Shown here one piece after another: positions 11,828 to 22,178 of a DNA stretch of 64,000 bases (position 1 is its first letter; every line of letters begins with the position of its first letter). The notes beneath the pieces are model-generated. The model was not told the DNA's origin. It did no database searches and was given only the letters and a program-made list of their open reading frames with translations. The translations under genes were made by a program, and so were the position numbers. Source of the DNA: Silene conica (Eukaryota > Streptophyta > Magnoliopsida > Caryophyllales > Caryophyllaceae); assembly GCA_029255685.2 (NCBI GenBank), contig CM055319.2, positions 31,467,568 to 31,531,567 of the forward strand, given 5' to 3'.

Positions 11828-12331
11828 TAACAACGGGTCCAGAGGTGAACTTAACACATATCCCATTACTACACTATGTCGGGTCCAGAGGTGAACTTAA
11901 CACATATCCCAACATACAAATCAAGTAAAGGGTCCAGAGGTGAACTTAACACATATCCCCAAACTTACAATCATGAAAAGGGTCCAGAGGTGAACTCAAC
12001 AAATATCCCTAATCATCCAAAAGCAAAGGGTCCAGAGGTGAGCTTAACATATATCCCAATGCTACAAACATGTATTGGGTCCAGAGGTGAACTTAACACA
12101 TATCCCAATACGCAGTCACCGCACAACGGGTCCAGAGGTGAGCTTAACACATATCCCGTGTACGACAACCGATCACGTGTTAGGTCCAGAGGTGAGCTTA
12201 ACACATATCCTGACACGCCCAAGTAAAACACGTAACGGGTCCAGAGGTGAACTTAACACATATCCCGTCACGCGACATATAAAACACGTAGTGGGTCCAG
12301 AGGTGAGCTTAACACATATCCCACCACGCGA
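11828..12331. repeat. Array of 10 hairpin units with conserved loop (Tekay-A LTR)
   Basis: Ten units share a core written GGGTCCAGAGG then TGAACTTAACACATATCCC with little variation. The bases outside each core differ from unit to unit but usually pair across it: GTATTGGG with CCCAATAC (12072-12079/12104-12111), CGTGTTAGG with CCTGACACG (12176-12184/12209-12217), CGTAACGGG with CCCGTCACG (12231-12239/12264-12272), CGTAGTGGG with CCCACCACG (12287-12295/12320-12328). Early units pair only partly (for example TATGT at unit 2, AGCA at unit 5). The loop is about 24 nt. Function unknown. The array is in the LTR, so it would be present in the element's RNA. Confidence 0.85.
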
Positions 12332-12432
12332 CAACCAATGTAACCACTAACATCCAAAGGTAGAAACTAACCTATAGCTCTAACTTCTTAAACATCTGAT
12401 CAACACTTAATTGATCCCGGGAACTAAGACGA

Positions 12433-12476
12433 GGGAGAGCCGGTTTCCCTTTCGGTTACCCGACCGGGGGGTCTCT
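12433..12476. repeat. GC-rich block right of hairpin array (Tekay-A)
   Basis: Second copy of the block at 11643-11684: AGAGCCGGTTTCCC, then CGGTTACCCGACCGGGGGG and TCTCT. It closes the hairpin array on the right. The pairing CCGGT with ACCGG is perfect in this copy. Confidence 0.7.
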
Positions 12477-12629
12477 ATCCTCACTCCATTCCCAAACCCA
12501 ATATTGTGTTGCCCGTACACCGGGGACCTCAAATATATATCACGGGTATACAAAACGAGTTTCAATTAAACCTGATTAACCGTTTGAAAGTTACACGCGA
12601 AAACAACCCAAAACAGCCTTCAGGGATCG

Positions 12630-13017
12630 CCAGCCGGTCGGCAGGCAGCCGGTCAGCCGGCTGGCAATCCCCTCAGCCTATGTCCTTTTCAAAAACACTG
12701 AAACATCACAAAGGACTCCCAGCCGGTCGGCAGGCAGCCGGTCGGCCGACTGGGACTCCATTTCCCTAGCCTTCTCTATTTCGCAAACCAACCCGTATGC
12801 ACTCCCAGCCGGCTGGCAGGCGGCCGGTCTGCCGGCTGGGCTCCCTTTCTTCCTATGTTTTCGCAAAACAAACTCAATACAAATTGACTACCAGCCGGTC
12901 GGCAGGCAGCCGGTCGGCCGGCTGGCAGTCCAAGGCCAATTCTCAAATCACGCAAAACACACAATACGCACTCCCAGCCGGTCGACCGGCGGCCGGTCGG
13001 TCGACCGGCTCAGAGAG
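12630..13017. repeat. Five CCGG-rich palindromic modules (Tekay-A LTR)
   Basis: Five modules begin at about 12631, 12720, 12806, 12892 and 12974, so the spacing is 82-89 bp. Each is about 45 bp of the form CTCCCAGCCGG, inner CGGC repeats, then CCGGCTGGGAG, and can fold on itself. The roughly 40-bp AT-richer spacers between modules are not obviously alike. Related modules occur in Athila LTRs and in the Athila interior in this window. Confidence 0.85.
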
Positions 13018-13964
13018 CCTGTTCGCAAAATCGGGATTTTCAGACCATAAGAAATCATCACAATTGGACCTACAAACTTCAAAATCGCTACATATGATGA
13101 TTACTCAACATTACTAATCATCAAATACAACTTATCTAACAGCAAACAAGTCCCATAACAATCCTCAAACGAATTTAACAAGTATCCGTCGCAAAATGTG
13201 AAAAACTGAAAATGAACTTAAGAACATATAACAACATCTTAGAGCATGAATTCTTCACATATTAAACATCCTAAACATGTTACTAAGTCCTTTGAACAAT
13301 GAACATTAATGAAAATCAGAAGCTAACACAAGAATCACAACAAGAGTGCTAATATACACATAAAGGCCGAGTTATCTCATTATCGTCACCTTTCAAGCTT
13401 TTCCGGCTAGAGATCCTCCTCAACCAAGTAGCTATCGACCTCCGGATCGTCTAAGCCCACTCCTACAAACAAAGAAACGGATTTTAGGACTCAAAAATGG
13501 AATTAAAAGAAAACAGTCCCATTTTCGAGTTCAAGGATTTACAAAAAGAAAGTGATAGATGGCTTGGAAATCGAATGGGGATTCCGAAAATGATATTTTT
13601 ACCTTGATTTGATCGACGGATGATGAAGAATTTATCAAAAGAAGGAGGAATAAAATGGAGGTTTGAGAGGAATTGTTTTTACAGTGAAAAGAGTTGTGAG
13701 GAAGATGATATGTCGACATTTGATTTAAGTAGGGTACAAGTGGGTCGTCCTTTCCGTATTATGAAACGGGTTAGGAAATTAGAACGGTTATTTAAGTCGG
13801 GAACTTAACCTTGCCAAGTTTGTATTCGTCTTAAGGACTTGAAGTTCTTAAGACGGATCTTATTAAATTAAAATCTTTCGATATAAATTACTAAAATATT
13901 ATTTTATTACATAAATTAATTTAAGACGCTTAAATTAGATTTTACGAAAATATGGGCTGTTACA

Positions 13965-15557
13965 ATCACCCCAACTTCAAAAAGTTTCGTCCTCGAAACT
14001 CGAACGAAGATAAAAATCTATATACTATACCTCAATCGAATAAGAAGGGATACGCAGCACGCATCGATGCCTCAGTCTCCCAAGTCTGCTCCTCGACCTC
14101 ACCGCAACGCCATAGGATCTTCACCAAGGGCACCACCTTGCTCCTAAGCTTCCTCTCCTGTCGGTCAAGGATCTTCACTAGACGCTCCTCGAAGGCAAGA
14201 CTCGGCTCCAGGTTCTCGATCTCTCTGTGTAGTACATGAGTCGGATCACTAACATATCTGCGGAGCTGGGAAACGTGAAAGACGTTATGAACCTTGCCCA
14301 AACTAGGAGGCAAGTCCAAACGATAAGCTACTGCGCCAATCTTCTTTGCGATCACAAAAGGTCCAATGTACTTAGGGCTCAGCTTGCCCTTAACGCCAAA
14401 CCTTTTGACGCCCTTCATCGGAGACACCCTCAAAAAGACACTGTCACCCTCCTTGAACTCTAAGGGTCTACGACGGACATCAGCATAGGACTTCTGCCGA
14501 TCCTGAGCGGCCTTCATCCTATTCCTAATGAGCTGTACACGGTCAATGGTCTCAGCTAACTGATCAGGTCCAAGGTCGCGCACGTCACTCGCCTGATCCC
14601 AACAGATCGGGCTACGGCACTTCCTACCATAATGAGCCTCGTACGGAGCCATACCAATGGAAGCATGATAACTGTTGTTGTAAGAAAACTCTACCAACGG
14701 CAAACACTGCTCCCAAGAACTCTGAAAATCGAGGGCACAAGCGCGGAGCAAATCCTCTAGTGTCTGTATGGTCCTCTCGGACTGCCCATCGGTCGCGGCA
14801 TGAAAAGCGGTACTCGTCAACAAACGGCTACCCATAGCCTCCTGTAAGGTCTTCCAGAACCTAGAACAAAAACGAGGATCACGATCTGAAACGATCTCTC
14901 TCGGCACACCATGATAGCGGACTATCTCAGCAATATAAGCCCTGGCTAAGCGATCCATATCCCACGTCTCTCTGATCGGCACGAACCTAGCACACTTAGT
15001 TAGTCGATCCACAATAACCCAAATCGCATCTTTGCCTCCCACAGTCTTAGGCAAAGCTGTCACAAAATCCATAGATATGCATTCCCACTTCCACTGAGGG
15101 ACGGGAAGCGGCTGTAGCAAACCACCAGGCTTCCTATGCTCTATCTTGACTTGTTGCCAAGTCAAGCACCTACTAACATAATCCAGAATGTCTTTCTTCA
15201 TCCCGGGCCACCAAAATATAAGTCCTAAGTCCTTGTGCATCTTCTCTCTACCCGGATGAACTGAATACGGTGTCAAATGAGCCTCATCAAGAACCCTCTT
15301 CCTCAGATCTGGCACATCAGGAACATACATCCTACCACGGAACCTAAGGAAACCATCAGCATCAATCCCTAAGTCAGGTGCAACACCACTCGAAATCTTA
15401 GCCTCGAACTTCTTGAAATCGGCATCTGAAGGTAAACTCTGGCGAATCTCCCAATATAAAGACGGCTCGGCAGTCATAGCAGCTAACCAATCAAAACCAC
15501 TACCCACCATCTCTAACCTCAGCTTCCGGAACTCGGAACACAACTCATCGGACAATA
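13965..15557 (-). pseudogene. Tekay-A pol fragment: integrase and chromodomain
   Basis: The - strand frame 14032-15555 is open for 507 residues and ends at the natural C-terminus. It holds the integrase zinc finger (HPGREKMHKDLGLIFWW, CLTWQQVK, where the first Cys of the CxxC pair is followed by TW and the second Cys is replaced), the core with SMDFVTALPKT, IVSDRDPRF and [13 protein letters not shown], the KYIGPFVI domain, and a chromodomain tail (EERLVKILDRQ .. [17 protein letters not shown]). At 15557/15558 homology to Tekay-B stops abruptly, so RT, RNase H, protease and gag are missing. 13965-14031 is non-coding with the purine tract complement next to the LTR. Confidence 0.87.
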
Positions 15558-15746
15558 CTCTGTTTTTTGTGCTATTCAGCTTTGGAACTTGTTCCTTAGC
15601 AAGGGTGTTACATTAGCATTAAACTGGTTTATCGAGTCTTTTGTATAGCTAGCTCTGAGTTATATGCCGCTCCATTAGTCTTCATCTTTGTTCTCGTGCC
15701 TATTGCTTGCTTGGGGACAAGCAAGGGTTTGGTTTGGGGAGGTTTG
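15558..15746 (+). other. 3' untranslated region and polypurine tract of an Athila/Tat-like element
   Basis: Non-coding sequence ending in a purine-rich run (GGTTTGGTTTGGGGAGG, about 15728-15744) directly before an LTR start at 15747. This is the layout at the right end of an Athila/Tat Ty3 element on the + strand. Everything upstream of 15558 in that element is missing. Confidence 0.6.
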
Positions 15747-17142
15747 ATGCGTGCATTTTACATGCGTTTATTCTCATGTTTAGCACGCATTTCTATGCTT
15801 TTATTTGATCTCTTTATTATATTTCCTCCGGTATTTGCTACTTTCGGCCCGTTTCGTGTCTATTACAGATATGGAACCCATTTATGCATTTACAAGCCAA
15901 AATCGGTCGATAAAGGAGACGGAGCTCATAGCCCATGCCCGAGTCATTGGAGAGGTGTGGAGTCGTCACCAAAAAGGCCCTAGATGGGAAGGAACGAGAC
16001 AAGAAGTGGATAGACAAGCTGTTCACGTGGATAAACAGTCTACTTCTGTCGATAGACAAGTTACTTATGTCGATAGACATGCTATTGTTGTCGATCGACC
16101 TTGGAGTTAGACACAGGAAGTTTGCGTTTGGAAGTTGTATGCTAGTTTGGTCGATCGGCATACTTTTTGGTCGATCGACACATGCCAGACGGTTTTTCTG
16201 CTCGTGTTTTGTAGGCCTTTTAGTTACTTAGTTTTTCTACTTCTTGGCACTAGTATTTAAGGCTTAGAATATTTTTCATTAGGTCATCTTTTATTCGGCT
16301 CTCGACTGCTAAAAACTCTAATACGTAAAACTCTCTAAACCTTTTTAGATCTAGAATTATTTCCTTCTCCATTCCTAAAACTTGGATTCGTATTTGGTAA
16401 TTTTAATTCTTCTTCCCTTCGTTCCTCTTGTTTAATCGTTGTTGTTCTTTTTAGATTTAATTTATGTTTATTATTCTTCCTTTAAATTTCATTATGCAAT
16501 TGATTATTTTCTCATCTTCTTTGATTACTGTTATCAAGTTTTCCATGAGTAGCTAAATTCTTATTCTAGGATTTAGGGGATCCATGGGGGATTAAAGGTC
16601 TATACTTAGGTTATTAGGTCAAATTGATTTTATTAGTCTAGGTTGTCAATTGCAATATATAAAATACGAGTAATTAGTTAAAGGCCACAATTAGTTACTT
16701 GAACCGGTAAATCCCAACCTAAGATCGAAAGCCTGGAAAAGATTAGACCTGTTGAAAACATTAGGGTGCCCTAGTAAGTTGCGAGAGCCCGCTAGAAGCA
16801 TCTTAGAGCGAATAGCGATCCGAGAGGACCTTTTCACTGCTCTTTAGACTGGTAATTGAGACCGACCTATGACCCTACCTTTGATCTGTAATCTCCCATG
16901 GTTAACCGACAATCCTAGTCTTCTCTCTTATTATTTTCACAACTTAATTTCTCTCCTTTAATCTCTTTTACTTTAATTGCTTAGTTATTTCTTTCAAATA
17001 AACAAAACCCCCGTTGTTACTAGACAGACTTGAATTAGCATTTAGAATTTATTCTTGTCTCCCTGTGGATACGATCCCGACTTCCTTGCTACATTAGTTA
17101 GGCCAGTTGGTTATTTTTGATAGGGTTGCGACAGCCGTGTCA
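15747..17142 (+). repeat. 3' LTR of an Athila/Tat-like element
   Basis: It begins TGATGCGTGCA after a polypurine tract and ends near GCCGTGTCA; the exact right end is uncertain (17133 or 17142). Typical Athila/Tat LTR phrases are present near the right end (CTCCCTGTGGATACGATCCC, GGGTTGCGACA). Inside is a short tandem array of 21-bp units with the palindrome GTCGATMGAC (16006-16100) and two more related palindromes at about 16149-16185. No protein is encoded; frames across the repeat read as VDRQ-type peptides. 17143-17173 to its right is unassigned. Confidence 0.65.
16006..16100. repeat. 21-bp tandem repeat, about 4.5 units
   Basis: Units start at 16006, 16027, 16048, 16069 and 16090. The third unit reads GTCGATAGACAAGTTACTTAT. 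The first ten bases are a near-palindrome in each unit and the last is a perfect one, GTCGATCGAC. Related palindromes GGTCGATCGGC and GGTCGATCGACAC follow at 16149-16185. Confidence 0.9.
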
Positions 17143-17173
17143 TAGATACTGTTAATCCACCTAATCTAGAGCC

Positions 17174-17618
17174 TATCAGACTTAGTGTATATCCAGTCTA
17201 CTAGCAGCTTGCCAATAGTGGCCATGTTCCACTGCTCACCCTTCTCAATTCCAAGGCCTCCTTCAACTTTTAGGAGAGTGACTTTGTCCCAGCCAACCAA
17301 AGGTACTCTTTTTGGTACTCTGCAGTCCCCCCCCCCCCCCCCCCCCTCCCACAGAAAGTTTCTGCAAATGGCTTTTATTCTCTTAATTACACTATTTGGA
17401 ATAACAAACATCATCCCCCAATAGTTTTATAATGTATTAAGCACAGAATTGATGATGACTATTTTACCAGCATGTGACAGTTTATTAGCACCCAACCCTC
17501 TGATCCTAGCCACCATTTTTTCAGTCAGACTACTGCATTCTTTTTTGCTCAGTTTTCCACGTTATATTGATACTCCTAAGTATCTGAAGGGCATATGTCC
17601 TTCTCTGAAACCAGTAAC
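17174..17618 (-). pseudogene. LINE (L1-type) reverse transcriptase C-terminal fragment
   Basis: On the - strand it encodes FVIPNSVIKRIKAICRNFLW, then PLVGWDKVTLLKVEGGLGI and NMATIGKLLVDWIYTKSDR, the region after the RT core in plant L1-type LINEs. It is clearly related to the LINE at 25096-26170. A run of 20 C (17327-17346, G on the coding strand) interrupts the frame. The right part (to 17618) is more decayed upstream RT sequence. It is cut on both sides, at right by element G. Confidence 0.82.
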
Positions 17619-19218
17619 TGATGCGTATCGTTGGTGATAATCGAATAAGACGATCAACAAAAATACGGATGTTGCAGCGGAATAAAAATACTTGTGAAAT
17701 ATCACGAATTAAAACGAAATAAATAACGTAAAACAACAAATAACGAAAGATGGCGATGAACGATGAACACGAAGATGATGATTGATGATGATGGACGGTG
17801 ATGACGTGGCACATTGGTGATGCTCGGTGATGGTGATTGTTCACGGTGGTGAACGGCTTTGTCACGGTGTGACGGTTGTTGATGACGTAAGGGTGCACTG
17901 CTACCAATACTTGAAAGATTGATGGAACGATATGATGAACGATTTGTGTTTGTAGAAGGATAGATAATAATCTTGCTCTCTAATCCAAGAAAGTTCTATT
18001 ATTCTGCAATTTAGTTGAATCCACAACTAAACCTAAAGACCAAGCTCACACAGATACTTAATCAATATTTTTAAAGCTCACACAGATACTTTGGGGGTTA
18101 AGTAAAAAACTTAATAATAATAATTCATAAACTCAATATATCTAAAACAATAACTAAGGATGCCTATTTATTAGGGCTGAGCAAAAAAAGTCCGATACGA
18201 ATTCCGATCCGAATTCCGAAATAAAAAAACTGAATATATGGATATTGTTTAAATTGGATATCCGGTCCGGTTTTTTCCGAATAAAATGGACCGGATGTGG
18301 ATCGAGATTTTCATAAAACTGGATATCCGAATCCGATCCGATCCGAATTTAATTTTTATTTAAAAAAAAAAAATATTGTCCAAACTCCAAACTCAACCCA
18401 AATGGCAAATGGGCCTAATATAAATATCTAATAATCTAATAATCTCACTAAAGTCTAAAACCCTCAAACCCTAATAGTCTAATACTCCAGTGAGTTCTAC
18501 ACTTCTACCCGTCTCTCTCGCCTCCCTCTCTTTCAATCTCTGATCATCATATTTCATCATCGATTTCTTTTGTTTTCCCATCATTAATCATCAGATCTGT
18601 CCTCATCATTCATTAAAACCGACATATTGTAAGTATTTCTCCTTTGTTTGGTCTATTTCTTTTGTTGTTTGGTTTGTTTATTTCCTTTGTCCTTCGTTTG
18701 TCCTCATCATATCTGTCTGCTGTTCTTTATTAGTTTATTAATGTTGGCTACAAGTTTCTGGCTGCGTACTATTTGTTAGTTTATTAATGTTGGATAAAAG
18801 TTTCTGCCTGCCTACCATGTCATTCTCATTCGCATTCGGGTTATAGTACTGGAGTATTCATAATCTTTAGGAAAATGTCTAATGTTTGTTGCTTATATTC
18901 ATTTGCAAATGTCATCGTTAATTTGGTTACCATACTAGTATACATTACTTATAATACTGCAAGTTTCTGCAAGTTTTTGCAAGTTATGTGAAATGGCAGA
19001 TATGTGAAATGGAAGATATGTTAGTTTCTGCAAGTTTCTGCCTACTATTCCTTCATTTATACTAATTGTCTTTGTAAATGTGAAATGGCAGATATGGGAG
19101 ACTTGAGGTTGGCGCAACCTGAGATCGTTGTTGACGAAGATTGAGGACTTGTTATAAAATTTGTAATAAAGACTTGTTATTTATAATTTATGGGACTTAT
19201 AATTTTATAATTTATGGG

Positions 19219-20941
19219 TGGTGGCCGGAATATGCCGTCACTACCGGCCTTCAAACAAGATTTTTAACCCCGAAAAAGAGTAGTACTTTAGTTCGGGGTC
19301 GAACGCGAAGATGGTGGGGAAATTGATTAGTTACGTTCTAATTAAAGCTTGAGTCGGGGTAATAGGTTTGTGATTGATTAACAACCAAAGAACAATTAAA
19401 GCAAATAAGTTAAGATTTAATCGATGGATAAAAGATACTAAGGTGTCGGGGGTACTAAGGTAGGTTGGTAACGAATCATGCAAGAGAGTCTAAGGTCTCC
19501 ACTATACTAGGCCTAGGTTTGTCTCGTGTATCGATTTGACTCACCTAAAGTCGAACGCTATCCTAGCTTTCGCTACAAACAAGGTTAACCTAACATACAT
19601 ACATGTTCATGAAAGCCGTAGACTATCATCAAAGGCCAACAACAATAAGAATCATGTTCAACCGTCGTTGTGACATTTCATCAAACATATAACATGCACA
19701 AATGAAAACCTAGCAAAGAAGAGAACCAAATCCTAACCCTAAACAAGATTCATAGCTACCAACAAACCAAAGCACACCCCTAACCCTAGTAGGGGAACTA
19801 CTCACACATGGCTAAAGTAAACATGTAAACAAATGATGAGGAAATGCTAAACATGTTGGATTATGATGAAAGTAAACAAATAAACAAGGAAAACTTAAAC
19901 AAAATGAAATAACTAAGTAAAGAGAGGAAAGATTATACCAACAACTTGATTAAAGGAAAGAACTTTGATTACAAGAGGAAGAGTCTTCTCAAACCCTCCA
20001 AATTACAACCAAAAATCCTCCAACAATGTCTAAGAGTAACTAAGAGAGACTACCCAAATGATTAAGGAGAGATTATCTAAAGGATTACAAAAACTAAAGA
20101 AAGATTAAAGATTTGAGTTGAGATTTGAATGTGTAAAAGAAGGCAATGAAACAGTAACAAACCCTAGAAATGCGTAAAAAGTGCGTAAAAAGTGCCCTCC
20201 AATAAATGACACAAGTGCGGGTTTATATAGAGTGCGAATTTCTGAAATGCGACTCTCAGCCGGTCAACCGGCTGCCGGTGGTGGACCAGCTGGGAGTCAT
20301 TTTGCAAACTTTTGAACTTTTTTCTCTTTTCTTCATAATGGTCCTTGATCCTCAGCCGACCGGCCGGCTGCCGGTCGGGCACCGGCTGGGAGGCTGATCT
20401 TCCAATTCTGACTTTTTTTCACTTCTTTTCTTTTTTGCACAGGTACGCGCAGCCGACAGGCCGACCGCCGGTGGTGGACTGGCTGGGAGGCCATTTGCAT
20501 GAATCTGCCCAAATGCATATTTTTTTTCAATCTTCATATTTTGACTAAGTATGGAATGGGTCACCAGCCGGCTGGCCGGCTGCCGGTTGGCTACCGGCTA
20601 GGACCCCTGAACCAAGAATCTGCAACTTTTACACATTTTTCCCAAAAGTCAAGTCAAGGTCCCCCAGCCGGCCTACCGGCCGCCGGTTGGGAACTAGCTG
20701 GGAGGGCCTGCTGGAGGGTCTTCTTGCATAATTCCTTCACATTTCTTCACATTTCGCTCCAAATTCGTCTCGTTTGCTCCCGTTTCTTCGCTCCCCGCCA
20801 CAACACCTACAAAATGTAAACCAAAAAGGAATAGTCGAGGTAACGGGCATAAAAACGAGCAAAGGCACGCAAAACGAGGTCGAATCGGTACCAAAAATGA
20901 AGAACAAACAATGAAAATAATGACCAAAATGGAGCTCATCA
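19219..20941 (-). repeat. Solo LTR of the Athila-type family
   Basis: It runs TGGTGGCCGG to AGCTCATCA and matches the LTR at 24562-27227 end to end, apart from a LINE insertion there. It is flanked by the 5-bp duplication ATGGG (19214-19218 and 20942-20946), so it is a complete solo LTR left by LTR-LTR recombination. It contains five CCGG-rich palindromes (20250-20706). Orientation is inferred from the full element. Confidence 0.92.
20250..20706. repeat. Five CCGG-rich palindromic modules (Athila solo LTR)
   Basis: Modules begin at about 20257, 20353, 20450, 20565 and 20665 (spacing 96-115 bp). The first reads GACTCTCAGCCGG, then inner CCGGCTGCCGG, closing GCTGGGAGTC. The same design as the modules in Tekay LTRs, although the LTRs carrying them are otherwise unrelated. 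Confidence 0.85.
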
Positions 20942-21737
20942 ATGGGACTTGTAATTTTTCAGATCGGAAATTGTAATTTGAAAACTTGTAGTTTATGGTT
21001 TTATACTTTCATCGCATCGAAGAGACGAAGACCCCTAAAAATGGGGTATGGACCTTTAGTTTTTGTTTGCAAAAGCCCACTGGGAAATGCTCAACAGGCC
21101 CATTATCCCTGCCAAATAGATATAGTCAAAACCGGATAAAACCGGATTTGGAAAACTGGATCCGGATTTTCGGATATTCAATAAATTCGGATCGGGTATG
21201 GAACATGAAAATTGAAATTCTTAAATTCGGATATCCGATCCGGATTCCAAAACCGGATCGGATATCCGGTTTTGCTCTTCCCTACTATTTATAGTAAGGA
21301 CATCCGTCACAAACCAACTACGAATAGAAAAGCAACGAGCAACCCACACGCCCTAATATACTCGGCCACCTTCTTCGAAACTTCTCCAAAGTGGACTTTC
21401 CTATTTCTATCCTAATGGATTTAAATAATCCTTATTTTAAAATAAAAGATAAAATAATAAAAGAAAAGATTAAGTTGTAACTAATCCTAACAACTTAATA
21501 ACTAACTCCCTAACAAATTATAACTAACTTGTAACAACCTAACAATTTAGTTGTAACAAACTAATAACAATTTAGTTGTAACAAACTAATAACAACCTAG
21601 TAACTAACTTAGTTAAATAAGATAAATAAAATAACAAACCCTAATTAACCTAGGAAACCTTGCGGCCCATCACACGTCCCAAGATGGACGGTTGGCATGC
21701 TTCCCCATGGAACTTCCCGGAAACTTCCCTTGTTCCT

Positions 21738-22178
21738 TTAATACGTCTTCCCAAGCACACCTGAAAATCCGTATCGAGCCAACTCGAACATTTTTAATTC
21801 TCTTTTGGGTCGTGGGTCACGACCCTTCCTCTTAGCCCATGCTCCCGCATCATACTCTCTTTGTTTTTGACAATTTGTCCTGAAATTAAAATCGAGTACG
21901 CCGCTCTTTGCCTTCGTCAATCCCGCGTGCGACCTCACTAGTCCACGACCACCCAAGCACACGTTCCCAACCTCTCCCTGATTATCAAGCCCAACCATAC
22001 TGACGCCTTTAGGACCTTCGTGAACCCCGGACTCAACCAATCCTCCGACCCTAGTCCCTTCGCGGCTCCGGTGATCCACCAAACCCACGCAACCCTCCTT
22101 TGCCAACTCCACCCTACTCGTCAATTCCTCACAACCTCCATGCCCTCCATGAATCTCACCCAAGCCAACACCACGCAC
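21738..22178 (-). CDS. Unplaced C-terminal reading frame of element G
   Basis: A 146-residue frame that overlaps the end of the gag-protease frame in another phase and ends next to the 3' LTR. It occupies the place where RT, RNase H and integrase should be. It is rich in Gly, Arg and Glu (LAKEGCVGLVDHRSREG; AWAKRKGRDPRPKRELK) with no domain I recognise. It may be a decayed or rearranged remnant, or real only as RNA. I would not call it a functional protein on this evidence. Confidence 0.35.
   Translation of the reverse strand: MRGVGLGEIHGGHGGCEELTSRVELAKEGCVGLVDHRSREGTRVGGLVESGVHEGPKGVSMVGLDNQGEVGNVCLGGRGLVRSHAGLTKAKSGVLDFNFRTNCQKQREYDAGAWAKRKGRDPRPKRELKMFELARYGFSGVLGKTY

Larger units (their letters stand above)
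11111..13964 (-). repeat. 3' LTR of Tekay-A
   Basis: In + orientation it starts TGTAAAAGCCCTCGCG and ends GGGCTGTTACA, followed by the complement of a polypurine tract and a - strand pol fragment. It is 2,854 bp and closely related to the LTRs of Tekay-B at 56230-59039 and 63708-64000, so the same family. Unusual internal structure: an array of 10 covarying hairpins (11828-12331) bracketed by two GC-rich blocks, then five CCGG-rich palindromes (12630-13017). Reading frames in these arrays are repeats read as peptide. The insertion point is inside Tekay-1 pol; the left flank is ATATA. Confidence 0.88.
18172..21284. mobile_element. hAT-type DNA transposon, non-autonomous
   Basis: Ends TAGGGCTGAGCAAAA and TTTTGCTCTTCCCTA in inverted orientation, flanked by the 8-bp duplication CTATTTAT (18164-18171 and 21285-21292), diagnostic of hAT. 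Subterminal regions are packed with ATCCG, GGATATCCG and CCGGAT words in both orientations, likely transposase sites. Without the solo LTR inside it is about 1.4 kb, with a 5'UTR-like pyrimidine-rich stretch and donor-like GTAAGT near 18630 and a 3'UTR-like right part, but no transposase frame. It is probably an internal-deletion derivative. It interrupts an LTR whose uninterrupted partner (24117-24140) shows the empty site. Confidence 0.93.
17619..21731 (-). repeat. 3' LTR of element G (split by hAT)
   Basis: It aligns by eye with the 5' LTR at 23586-24561 over its whole length once the hAT insertion (18172-21284 plus one copy of the 8-bp duplication) is removed, leaving about 1 kb. The right end is approximate because the inner boundary with the interior could not be fixed by a TG..CA pair. 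Confidence 0.75.

Noticed and set aside
11828-12331. CRISPR-like array (conserved about 30-bp repeats, 20-30 bp variable spacers)
   Set aside because: It lies in a plant LTR, the 'spacers' pair across each repeat, and no cas gene exists. It is a hairpin array of the LTR.
11876-12350. Open frames encoding repeated GSRGELNTYP-like peptide
   Set aside because: These are the hairpin repeats read in frame; several frames on both strands are equally open, and the other LTR copy behaves the same way.
12506-13117. Open frames with PAGRQAAGR-type peptide on both strands
   Set aside because: Caused by the GC-rich palindromes lacking stop codons. No start context, and frames differ between LTR copies.
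15838-16231. Frames with VDRQ/SIDR repeats
   Set aside because: Produced by the 21-bp tandem repeat, whose length is a multiple of three.
17134-17173. Primer binding site right of the Athila/Tat-like LTR
   Set aside because: No match to a plant tRNA 3' end; the polypurine tract on the left makes this a 3' LTR, so the right side is flank.
17530-17907. 125-codon - strand frame (HHHQSSSSCSSF-type)
   Set aside because: Lies across the LINE/LTR boundary; the similar frame at 23608-23991 shows that it is LTR sequence of element G.
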